Below, piece after piece: positions 6,258 to 12,465 of a stretch of DNA of 12,465 nucleotides. The stretch spans positions 1-12,465 of the forward strand of contig JAUYES010000197.1 of NCBI GenBank assembly GCA_030691225.1, written 5' to 3'. Within the stretch, counting starts at the first letter, position 1. Every line of letters starts with the position of its first letter. The position numbers were made by a program, and so were the translations under genes. This stretch comes from Holophaga sp. Its GTDB lineage: Bacteria; Acidobacteriota; Holophagae; Holophagales; Holophagaceae. The notes beneath the pieces are model-generated. The model did not search any database. It saw only the letters and a list, made by a program, of their open reading frames with translations, and was not told the DNA's origin.

Positions 6258-7121
6258 ATGACAGTTTCACCCACGATCAAACTCGCACTCCCCAAGGGCC
6301 GCATGGCCGAGGGGGTGCTCCAACTGATGAGCGAGGCCGGTATGAAGGTGCTGGCCAATGGCCGCAACTATCGCCCACTCTGCAGCGATCCCCGCTTTGA
6401 ACTCAAAATCCTTAAACCCCAAGACATCGTCCGCATGGTGGAACTGGGTCGGCACGATCTGGCCTTTGCGGGCTACGACTGGGTGATTGAACTCGGTGCA
6501 TCGGTGGAGGAACTCCTGGATACCGAGTTGGATTCCGTTCGCATCGTGGCCGCTGCCCCCAATGAATTTGTGGCATCCGGCGAATTGCGAACCCGCCCCA
6601 TCGTGGTGGCCAGCGAGTACGAGCGCATCACCACCCAGTGGCTGGCCAAGGAGGGCTTCGATGCGGTCTTCGTGCGCAGCCACGGCGCCACGGAAGTGTT
6701 CCCACCCGAGGATGCCGATTTGATCGTGGATAACACCGCCACGGGGCGCACCCTGGTTGAAAACGGCCTTACCGAGATTGCCACGCTGATGCGCTCATCT
6801 ACTCGTTTGATCGCCAATCCCAGTCTCATGCAGGGCCCGAACCGCGAAGTCGTCGAAGAATTTCTGCTCCTCATGCGCTCGGTGCTGGATGCCCGCAAAC
6901 GCGTGATGCTGGAAATGAACGTAAGCGCCGCGGCCTTAGAGGCGGTGCTCCGAGAATTGCCGTGCATGCGCAGGCCCACCGTCATGCCCCTATCCGGAGA
7001 TGGCGGGTTTGCCGTGAAGTCGGCCGTGCTGCGGGCAGATGTGGCGCGCAGCATTCCGCGCCTAAAAGCCGCAGGTGCCACGGACATTCTGGAATATCCC
7101 TTCAGCAAAGTGGTGCTGTGA
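6258..7121 (+). CDS. hisG: ATP phosphoribosyltransferase, long form (HisG_L)
   Basis: First and committed step of histidine synthesis: ATP + PRPP to PR-ATP. Start chosen at ATG 6258, with SD AGGAG 5 bases upstream. The N-terminal KLALPKGRM (8-16) and the PRPP-binding loop DADLIVDNTATGRTL (152-166) identify the catalytic part. At 287 residues it carries the C-terminal ACT-like regulatory domain (about 213-287; RRPTVMPLSGDGGFAVKSAV) of the long, hexameric form. It is therefore expected to be feedback-inhibited by histidine and not to need HisZ. It is the first structural gene after the double attenuator, so this step is likely controlled at both transcription and enzyme level. Its stop overlaps the hisC start (TGATG). 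Confidence 0.97.
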   Translation: MTVSPTIKLALPKGRMAEGVLQLMSEAGMKVLANGRNYRPLCSDPRFELKILKPQDIVRMVELGRHDLAFAGYDWVIELGASVEELLDTELDSVRIVAAAPNEFVASGELRTRPIVVASEYERITTQWLAKEGFDAVFVRSHGATEVFPPEDADLIVDNTATGRTLVENGLTEIATLMRSSTRLIANPSLMQGPNREVVEEFLLLMRSVLDARKRVMLEMNVSAAALEAVLRELPCMRRPTVMPLSGDGGFAVKSAVLRADVARSIPRLKAAGATDILEYPFSKVVL

Positions 7122-8215
7122 TGGTGCCAAAAATCCTACCCACCCTTCGCGACCTTAAAACGTACGCCGTGCAGGAGGGCCGTGGTGCCTTTCTGCGCAT
7201 GGACTTCAACGAAGGCCCACCGCCCGAACTGGATGTGCTCGCCCGCGCCCTGGAGTTATGCGCCTTTTCCGCCACGGTCTATCCCGAATATGGCCCGTTG
7301 AAACGAGCAGCGGCACAAGCCTGGGGGGTCGAACCCGCCATGCTCATGCCGGTAAACGGCGCCGACGAGGGCATCGCCATGGTGTTGCGCGCCTTCACCG
7401 GACCCGGCGATGCGGTAGTGCTGCCCGTACCCACCTTTCCCATGTATCGCATCTATGCCGAACAATGCGGCAGCCCCGTCATATCTGTCCCTTTGGCACC
7501 GGATTTCGACCTGGACATGGAGGCCATCCGAAGGGCCCTTCCTGGTGGCGTCATGCTCTCCCTCACCAGCCCCAACAATCCCACGGGACGTGCCATTTCA
7601 GAAGCGCAGCTTCTGAATCTCCTAATGTCCGCGGAAGGGAAACCGGTCCTGATGGACGAAACGTACGGCCCTTTCTGTGGTCAGGATTTTGCCCCCCTGT
7701 TGGCCCGGTATCCGAACTTGATTCTCTTGAGAACCCTGAGCAAGAGCTATGGCCTGCCGGGTCTTCGCTGCGGTTTCATCCTGGCCAGCCTAGAGGTCAT
7801 TCGGCAATTAGAAGTGCTGCGGGCGCCCTTCAACGTCAATGGTATCGCCGCGAGCCTAGGCGCTCAGATGCTATCGAGCGATCCAGGTTTGCGTGCCCGG
7901 TTACGCAAGGCCGTGGAAGCCCGCAAATACCTGCAAGAAGCCCTGGAACGCACGGGTATTCCGACCGTGCCTTCCGACGCGCATTTCTTTCTCGCCAATC
8001 TGGGAAGCCGCGCCACCGAAGCCGTAGAAAGACTCCGTGAACGTCGGATTCTAGTCAAGAATCTTTCGGCAACGATCCCTGGCATGGTGCGCATCAGCGT
8101 CGCTGTGGAACATGAAGCCACAGCTTTTCTGGAAGCATTTTTGCCCTGGTGGGAAACGGGTGATTCCAAAAGCCCGTGTTTAGCCCTGCTAGCAAAAGAC
8201 AACGCTGTTGCCTGA
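7121..8215 (+). CDS. hisC: Histidinol-phosphate aminotransferase
   Basis: PLP enzyme converting imidazole-acetol phosphate and glutamate to histidinol phosphate. The frame opens at 6962, but the ATG at 7121 overlapping the hisG stop is chosen because the family homology begins there (PKILPTLRDLKTY...). Visible motifs: SPNNPTG (150-156), the PLP-phenolate Asp179 region (VLMDETYGPF), the Schiff-base Lys208 (RTLSKSYGLPGLRCGF) with Arg216, and the substrate-carboxylate Arg324 (GMVRISV). At 364 residues it is slightly longer than usual, with a loose C-terminal tail after residue 345 (GDSKSPCLALLAKDNAVA) that looks like low-constraint extension. It is probably translationally coupled to hisG. A 419-bp repeat-bearing gap follows instead of the tight spacing seen elsewhere. 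Confidence 0.95.
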   Translation: MVPKILPTLRDLKTYAVQEGRGAFLRMDFNEGPPPELDVLARALELCAFSATVYPEYGPLKRAAAQAWGVEPAMLMPVNGADEGIAMVLRAFTGPGDAVVLPVPTFPMYRIYAEQCGSPVISVPLAPDFDLDMEAIRRALPGGVMLSLTSPNNPTGRAISEAQLLNLLMSAEGKPVLMDETYGPFCGQDFAPLLARYPNLILLRTLSKSYGLPGLRCGFILASLEVIRQLEVLRAPFNVNGIAASLGAQMLSSDPGLRARLRKAVEARKYLQEALERTGIPTVPSDAHFFLANLGSRATEAVERLRERRILVKNLSATIPGMVRISVAVEHEATAFLEAFLPWWETGDSKSPCLALLAKDNAVA

Positions 8216-8290
8216 ATCACAGCGGTTTCACGTTTCGATGAAATGAGTTGCCTTTTCGGTCAACAGTCTGGGTATTTGGGGGAAATATGA

Positions 8291-8523
8291 ACCGCCAAGG
8301 CGCCAAGACGCCAAGAAAAATCTCAAACACCAGTGCGGCAGGTCGCCGGATCCCGCGGCGCGGGATCTCCGCTGCCTTTGCAGCGGATCACATCTTCGGC
8401 CTGAAGTCCGCTCCAAGTGATGCCGAGCTTCAGGCCGAAGACGTGACTCAGGCGACCTTGGGATGAACGTTGCCCCTGCTTTTCTTGGCGAAGGCGCGCA
8501 GCGCCGCTTGGCGCCTTCGCGGT
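8291..8523. repeat. MITE-like inverted-repeat element between hisC and hisB
   Basis: The 419-bp hisC-hisB gap has no convincing gene. It contains an element bounded by inverted repeats: ACCGCCAAGGCGCCAAG (8291-8307) and the complement of 8507-8523, matching at 16 of 17 positions. A second perfect 10-bp inner pair follows (8309-8318 with 8481-8490, CGCCAAGAAA). The right end has a 16-base insertion with its own GGCGC/GCGCC hairpin between the two blocks. The CGCCAAGGCGCCAAGACGCCAAG type of motif recurs in many environmental bacterial genomes as an interspersed palindromic repeat, recalled from general knowledge. The element has no transposase, so any mobility would be in trans. No clear target-site duplication was seen. 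Confidence 0.7.
8340..8458. other. Cloverleaf-like core of the repeat element (closing stem plus three hairpins)
   Basis: An 8-bp closing stem (AGGTCGCC 8340-8347 with GGCGACCT 8451-8458) encloses three adjacent hairpins. Hairpin A: GATCCCGC (8349-8356) with 8360-8367, perfect. Hairpin B: TCCGCTGC (8368-8375) with 8380-8387, perfect. Hairpin C: 8388-8406 with 8428-8446, 18 of 19 bp, 21-base loop. Together they form a four-way junction with almost no unpaired bases between helices. Such order suggests selection on RNA or DNA structure, either as part of a mobile unit or as a structured RNA within the his transcript. Confidence 0.7.
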
Positions 8524-8634
8524 AGATCAGTTTCCCGATCACGCCGAAACCTAGAAATGGCGCATCTCTACATGCGTTTCCCGCAGATGCTTGAAAATCC
8601 AAAATTTTGCCACCGATAGAAACAAGGAGCACCC

Positions 8635-9204
8635 ATGAAAGCCACCACCTTCGAACGCACCACCCGCGAAACGCGCATCCGTCTAAGCCTCGGGGAAAAA
8701 ACAAATACCATTCAAACCTCAGAGCCCATGCTTACCCACTTCCTGGAGCAACTGAGTTTCTACTCCGGCATTGGTCTCACGGTGGAAGCCGAAGATCTGG
8801 TGCCCCTCGGGGATGCCCATCACTTGGCCGAAGATATTGCCATTGCCTTGGGTCGTGCCTTCGATGAAGCCTTGGGAGATCGTGCAAAAATCGCCCGTTA
8901 TGGCCAGCGTTTGCTGCCCATGGATGAAGCGCTGGCAACCTGTGCCATCGACGCGGGAGGAAGGCCCTGGGCGGTGATCGATATTCCCTTTCCCATGCCC
9001 ATGCTCGGCGGCTTGGCCACCGAAAATATTCTGCACTTCTTCCGCAGTCTAGCCATGGAAGCGCGCTTCACCTTGAATCTCTCGGTCAAGGGCGAGAACA
9101 CGCACCACATGGCGGAGGCAGCCTTCAAGGCTCTGGGCATGGCGCTGCGTGAGGCGCTGAGCCCCTCCGAGGACTTGCGTTCTACCAAGGGCGTGCTGCG
9201 ATGA
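8635..9204 (+). CDS. hisB: Imidazoleglycerol-phosphate dehydratase (monofunctional HisB)
   Basis: Dehydrates IGP to imidazole-acetol phosphate. The 189-residue protein is only the dehydratase; there is no fused histidinol-phosphatase domain, so the phosphatase must be encoded elsewhere. Residues matching the di-manganese ligands are all visible: His35 (LTHFLEQL), His62/His63/Glu66 (DAHHLAED), His134 (ILHFFRSLA), and His157/His158/Glu161 (NTHHMAEAAFKAL), plus PMDEAL (95-100). The first motif is divergent. The usual FDHMLxxLxxHGG reads LTHFLEQLSFYSG, so the second His is Tyr43 and the Asp before the first is Thr34. SD AAGGAG lies 5 bases before the ATG. The stop overlaps the hisH start by 4 bases (ATGA). 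Confidence 0.95.
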   Translation: MKATTFERTTRETRIRLSLGEKTNTIQTSEPMLTHFLEQLSFYSGIGLTVEAEDLVPLGDAHHLAEDIAIALGRAFDEALGDRAKIARYGQRLLPMDEALATCAIDAGGRPWAVIDIPFPMPMLGGLATENILHFFRSLAMEARFTLNLSVKGENTHHMAEAAFKALGMALREALSPSEDLRSTKGVLR

Positions 9205-9785
9205 TCGGCATTCTTGATTACGGCTGCGGCAATCTGCGCAGCCTCGAAAATGCGCTGGAATTCCTGGGCCTCGAAAGCTGTCGAGTAGGCACGCCCGAGG
9301 CCATCAAGGCCGTGGATCGCCTCATTCAGCCCGGCGTTGGGCATTTTGGCTACGCCATGACTCAGCTTCGAAAGGGCAAGCTGGAGGACCCCGTGCAGGA
9401 TTTCGCAACCTCTGGACGTCCTCTCTTGGGTATTTGCCTGGGCATGCAGCTGATGTTCCAAGGCTCCGAGGAAGCGCCAGAAGTACCCGGACTCGGTCTA
9501 TTGCCAGGGCGTTTCGAGCCCTTCACCGATCCAACATTGAAGGTCCCACACATGGGCTGGTCTACCGTGGAATTCCAAGATACCGAAGGCCCCGCGTATT
9601 TCGTCCACTCGTTTTTTCTTCCGGAATGGAACCTGAACGTTCCACACCAAGGCCTGGGGATTGCACAGCATGGCCGCCCCTTCGTGGCCGCCTTTCGCAG
9701 CGGCAATTTAGCGGGATGCCAATTCCACCCGGAGAAGAGCGGCATCTGGGGCCTGAAGCTGTTGAAGGAGATGCTCACATGGTGA
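9201..9785 (+). CDS. hisH: Imidazole glycerol phosphate synthase, glutaminase subunit
   Basis: Class I glutamine amidotransferase that feeds ammonia to HisF. The 194-residue length is normal. The catalytic triad is Cys79 ([17 protein letters not shown]), His176 and Glu178 (CQFHPEKSG). The oxyanion-strand motif [11 protein letters not shown] (43-53) and the N-terminal [14 protein letters not shown] are both typical. It overlaps hisB by 4 bases and hisF by 7 bases, consistent with coupled, equimolar synthesis of the HisH-HisF heterodimer. Confidence 0.96.
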   Translation: MIGILDYGCGNLRSLENALEFLGLESCRVGTPEAIKAVDRLIQPGVGHFGYAMTQLRKGKLEDPVQDFATSGRPLLGICLGMQLMFQGSEEAPEVPGLGLLPGRFEPFTDPTLKVPHMGWSTVEFQDTEGPAYFVHSFFLPEWNLNVPHQGLGIAQHGRPFVAAFRSGNLAGCQFHPEKSGIWGLKLLKEMLTW

Positions 9786-10534
9786 TGAAACGGATTATTC
9801 CTTGCCTCGATATTCGCAACGGACGGGTGGTGAAGGGCGTGCAGTTCTTGAATCTAAAAGACAGCGGAGACCCCGTGGAATTGGCCACCCGGTACGATGC
9901 GGAAGGGGCTGATGAACTGGTGTTTCTGGATATCACGGCTGGCACTGAGAACCGTGATACTGCTGTGCGCATGGTCGAGCGGGTGGCCAAGGCCATCTTC
10001 ATCCCCTTCACCGTCGGTGGCGGTATTCGCAAGGCCGAGGACGCCGATGCCATGCTGTTGGCCGGTTGCGACAAGGTAGGCATCAACAGCGCCGCCGTGC
10101 GCCGTCCCGAATTGATCACGGACATGGCCAATCGTTTCGGCAGCCAGTGCGTGGTGCTGGCAGTCGATGTGCGACGCAAGGCCAATGGCTACCGCGTGGT
10201 CGTGGATGCGGGACGCACTGAAACGGAATGGGCAATGGAAGACTGGCTGCTGGAAGCTCAGCGACGAGGGGCCGGAGAAGTGTTACTAACCTCCATGGAC
10301 CAGGATGGGTCCAACGCAGGCTACGACCTGGAAGCCCTTCGCTCGGCGTCCAACCAATTGCGCATTCCGCTCATCGCCAGCGGTGGTTTCGGCGAAGCCA
10401 GACATGCCTTAGAAGCCTTTCGCGCCGGAGCCGATGCGGCCCTGGTGGCGTCGGCACTTCACACCTGTGGGTTAACCGTGAAGCGATTAAAAGAACAACT
10501 TTCGAAGGAAGGAATTGAGGTGCGACCGTGCTGA
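9779..10534 (+). CDS. hisF: Imidazole glycerol phosphate synthase, cyclase subunit
   Basis: TIM-barrel cyclase that converts PRFAR and HisH-supplied ammonia to IGP and AICAR. The frame is open from 9434, but family homology starts at [11 protein letters not shown]. Two ATGs compete (9779 and 9785). 9779 is chosen because GAAGGAG lies 8 bases upstream, giving 251 residues. The catalytic acids are Asp11 ([13 protein letters not shown]) and Asp130 (VLAVDVRRK). The phosphate-binding motifs [11 protein letters not shown] (79-89), TSMDQDG (171-177) and ASGGFG (200-205) are intact. It overlaps hisH by 7 bases and the downstream hisA fusion by 7 bases. Confidence 0.96.
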   Translation: MVMKRIIPCLDIRNGRVVKGVQFLNLKDSGDPVELATRYDAEGADELVFLDITAGTENRDTAVRMVERVAKAIFIPFTVGGGIRKAEDADAMLLAGCDKVGINSAAVRRPELITDMANRFGSQCVVLAVDVRRKANGYRVVVDAGRTETEWAMEDWLLEAQRRGAGEVLLTSMDQDGSNAGYDLEALRSASNQLRIPLIASGGFGEARHALEAFRAGADAALVASALHTCGLTVKRLKEQLSKEGIEVRPC

Positions 10535-11805
10535 TTCCAAGCATTGATCTGATGGGGGGCAAGGCCGTTCAGTTGGTGGGCGGTCGAACCAAAATTTTGG
10601 AAGTGGACGATGTGCTGGGCCTGGCCATGCGTTGGCGTGTGTATGGCGAAATCGCCGTCATTGATCTGGATGCGGCCTTGGGCCAGGGCGATAATTTTGC
10701 GCTCGTGAAGGAACTTTGCAAAATCGCACAATGCCGCGTGGGCGGAGGGATTCGCACCGTTGACCACGCCCACGAATTACTGCGGGCGGGTGCCGCGCGC
10801 ATCATCATCGGCACAGCAGCCAGTGAAGAATTTCTGGCCAAACTACCCCGTGAACGCGCCCTGGTAGCGGTCGACCAGAACCACGGCCGCCTGCAATCCC
10901 GAGGCTGGCGCAGCGATGAAGCCGAAGCGCCCTTGGACCGAGTGCGCCGCCTGACACCATTTTGCGGCGGTTTTTTAATGACCGTCGTGGATAAGGAAGG
11001 CCGCTTGGAGGGAGTGGATTGGGAAGCTGCGCGCCAGGTTCGCGAAGCCACCACCTTGCCCGTGACTTACGCGGGCGGTGTCGGCACCGCTCAGGATGTG
11101 AAAGCCCTGGATCGCATGGGTCTCGATGCCCAAGTTGGCATGGCGCTGTACCGCGGATTACTCGATCCCACGGAGGCCTTTCTCACCTGCCTTGATTGGG
11201 AGAAGCAGGATGGGCTCATACCCGCTGCCGTTCAGGATGAAGCCGGACGTCTCCGCATGGTGGCCTGGCAGAATCGCGAGAGCCTGCGCCAGTCGCTGAC
11301 GGAAGCCAAAGGCATCTATTGGTCACGCAGTCGCAGCGAGCTTTGGGAGAAGGGAAAGAGCAGCGGAAATCGTCAGCAACTGCTGCGAGTTGAAACCGAT
11401 TGCGACCGTGATACGTTGCGCTTTGTCATCAACCAGACCGGATCCGCCTGCCACACTGGCGCCGCGACCTGTTTCGGCATGGCGGATTTCGCCCTCACGG
11501 ATCTGGAAACCTCGATTCAAGAGCGTGCAGTCGCAGGATCTGAAGGCAGCTATACCGTGCGGCTCCTTCGTGAAGCCGGCTTGTTAGAAGCCAAACTCCG
11601 CGAAGAAACCGAAGAAGTGATTCAGGCGAAAACCCAAGATGAGTTGGTATGGGAATCCGCGGACCTTTTGTACTTCCTCATGGTCCGTATGAACCAAGGT
11701 GGAATTCGATTGGAACAAGTATTGCGGGAACTCGAACGACGCCATGTGACCGATACACGTAAGCCAGGAAACGCAAAGGCAATGATCGCCACCGAGAAAA
11801 CGTAA
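10528..11805 (+). CDS. hisA-hisIE: Trifunctional HisA-HisI-HisE fusion (ProFAR isomerase / PR-AMP cyclohydrolase / PR-ATP pyrophosphatase)
   Basis: One uninterrupted 425-residue frame carries three enzymes that catalyse consecutive steps (PR-ATP to PR-AMP to ProFAR to PRFAR). HisA occupies about 1-223: Asp7 in PSIDLMGGKAVQL, VGGGIRTVD, Asp116 in VAVDQNHG, and YAGGVG. HisI is about 225-317: GLIPAAVQDEAG, YWSRSRSELWEKG, the acidic metal motif DCDRD (291-295), and zinc-type cysteines in CHTGAATCF (308-316). HisE is about 322-406: SYTVRLL, the MazG-like REETEEV (358-364) and ESADLLYFL (376-384). All signatures appear intact. HisI starts 1-3 residues after HisA ends, with no long linker. The start is GTG 10528, overlapping hisF by 7 bases, with GAGG 7 bases upstream. 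The last ~20 residues look like an unstructured tail. Confidence 0.93.
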   Translation: MLIPSIDLMGGKAVQLVGGRTKILEVDDVLGLAMRWRVYGEIAVIDLDAALGQGDNFALVKELCKIAQCRVGGGIRTVDHAHELLRAGAARIIIGTAASEEFLAKLPRERALVAVDQNHGRLQSRGWRSDEAEAPLDRVRRLTPFCGGFLMTVVDKEGRLEGVDWEAARQVREATTLPVTYAGGVGTAQDVKALDRMGLDAQVGMALYRGLLDPTEAFLTCLDWEKQDGLIPAAVQDEAGRLRMVAWQNRESLRQSLTEAKGIYWSRSRSELWEKGKSSGNRQQLLRVETDCDRDTLRFVINQTGSACHTGAATCFGMADFALTDLETSIQERAVAGSEGSYTVRLLREAGLLEAKLREETEEVIQAKTQDELVWESADLLYFLMVRMNQGGIRLEQVLRELERRHVTDTRKPGNAKAMIATEKT

Positions 11806-11857
11806 CTCGCGAATGAAGCTTAATTATGGATTCTTCGGTGCCACCGCTTTTATCAGC

Positions 11858-11980
11858 TTTTATCGGTGTCCATCGGTGTTCATCGGTGGCCAAAAAATCC
11901 TTTTGTTTTTGCTTGGTGACAGCCTCTGAGAAAAGAAAAAGATATTTGCCACCGATGAACACCGATGGACACCGATAAAA
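11858..11980. repeat. Perfect 33-bp inverted repeat (MITE-like) between hisAIE and hisD
   Basis: The 298-bp gap between the hisA-hisIE stop and hisD contains a perfect 33-bp inverted repeat: arms 11858-11890 and 11948-11980 around a 57-bp A/T-rich centre. Each arm is itself built from three spaced copies of ATCGGTG (period 10). Next to the left arm, GCTTTTATC occurs twice in tandem (11846-11854 and 11856-11864). The CCACCGATGAACACCGATGGACACC type of motif is a recurrent interspersed palindrome in many bacterial genomes, recalled from general knowledge. The transcript would form a very stable hairpin. It lacks a U-run long enough to call it a simple terminator. Confidence 0.75.
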
Positions 11981-12103
11981 AAAGTTCTCCACATTCACGT
12001 TTATCTTTCTTCACGTCCTTCGCGAGCAAATATATCTCCCTGCCTCCGAGGCATTGACCAAAAGCGTTTTTACTCAGCTAAGGAATTTTTCAAAGGACTC
12101 TTC

Positions 12104-12465
12104 ATGCCAACCAACGCAAGCTTTCTGAAACGAATTTCTCCACAAGAAGCACTCACCCGCGCGACCCGGCCCTTGCCGCCGATTCCTCCGGAAGTGCCGG
12201 AAATTCTGGCGGATATCCGTATCCGTGGCAGCGAGGCCGTCACGGACTGGGCGCGTCGCCTGGATAGTTTCAGTGGCAAGACCTTTGAAGTTTCACGCGC
12301 CCGCATGGACGCCGCGGTGGCCGAACTTAGCCCAACGCTGCGGAACCATTTGGAAGAAGCCATTCGACGCGTGAAAGCCTTCAGTGAAATTCAGAAAAGC
12401 TGCTTCCGGGATTTGGAAGTCATTCAAGATGGCGTTTGCCTGGGGCAACGCGTCGTGCCCGTGCA
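12104..12465 (+). CDS. hisD: Histidinol dehydrogenase, N-terminal part (runs off window)
   Basis: NAD-dependent four-electron oxidation of histidinol to histidine, the last pathway step. The frame from ATG 12104 stays open to the window edge (about 120 residues). It begins MPTNASFLKRISPQEAL and continues through ILADIRIRGSEAVTDWARRLDS (split here by reading; the IRxxGxxAVxxxxxxxD pattern is typical of HisD), then RRVKAFSEIQ and GVCLGQRVVPV. These match the N-terminal region of HisD, including the LGQxxxPV strand before the NAD domain. The zinc and catalytic residues lie beyond the edge. SD AAAGGA (12092-12097) is 6 bases upstream. It is separated from the rest of the cluster by a repeat, so it may have its own promoter or depend on read-through. 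Confidence 0.9.
   Translation, partial: MPTNASFLKRISPQEALTRATRPLPPIPPEVPEILADIRIRGSEAVTDWARRLDSFSGKTFEVSRARMDAAVAELSPTLRNHLEEAIRRVKAFSEIQKSCFRDLEVIQDGVCLGQRVVPV

Noticed and set aside
8248..8466. Small + strand frame over the hisC-hisB gap (contains NRQGAKTPRK)
   Set aside because: It lies entirely on the inverted-repeat element; this peptide string is the usual spurious translation of that kind of repeat.
11858..11980. CRISPR-like array from the repeated ATCGGTG units
   Set aside because: Units are 7 bp at 10-bp spacing within palindrome arms, without 25-40 bp repeats or spacers.
11678..11998. Minus-strand 106-aa frame over the hisAIE-hisD gap
   Set aside because: It translates the 33-bp palindrome and the antisense of hisE; no SD or domain.

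Overview
The window looks like a moderately GC-rich (roughly 55-60 % by eye) bacterial chromosome segment. Protein style, an exported S9A prolyl oligopeptidase and common environmental interspersed repeats would fit an Acidobacteriota (Holophagae-type) organism. That placement is an inference from general resemblance, not a search result.

Left part (1-5763): the 3' end of an APC-family amino-acid permease, then riboflavin synthase (ribE) and a PaaI-type hotdog thioesterase, all on the + strand. Facing them on the - strand are a soluble HAMP-GAF-histidine kinase, an Fe/Mn superoxide dismutase, and a secreted S9A prolyl oligopeptidase. Two perfect long-stem intrinsic terminators (17 bp and 19 bp) follow sod and the peptidase.

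Right part (about 5924-12465): a histidine biosynthesis cluster on the + strand in the order hisG-hisC-hisB-hisH-hisF-hisA::hisI::hisE-hisD (hisD runs off the edge). Together these encode ATP-PRT, the PR-ATP and PR-AMP steps, the ProFAR isomerase, IGP synthase (HisH+HisF), the dehydratase, the aminotransferase and histidinol dehydrogenase. Only histinol-phosphate phosphatase is missing from the window. Within the two blocks hisG-hisC and hisB-hisH-hisF-hisAIE, genes overlap by 1-7 nt and are probably translationally coupled. The two junctions without overlap (hisC/hisB and hisAIE/hisD) each carry a palindromic interspersed repeat.

The most interesting part is the hisG leader. It holds two consecutive His-codon-rich leader peptides, each followed by its own intrinsic terminator and each with a plausible competing antiterminator pairing: leader 1 (GTG start, 22 aa, five His) with terminator 1, then leader 2 (17 aa, five His) with terminator 2. 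This reads as a tandem (double) histidine attenuator. The second main novelty is the single 425-residue HisA-HisI-HisE polypeptide, which combines three consecutive pathway steps. The third is a 233-bp inverted-repeat element with a cloverleaf-like core between hisC and hisB.
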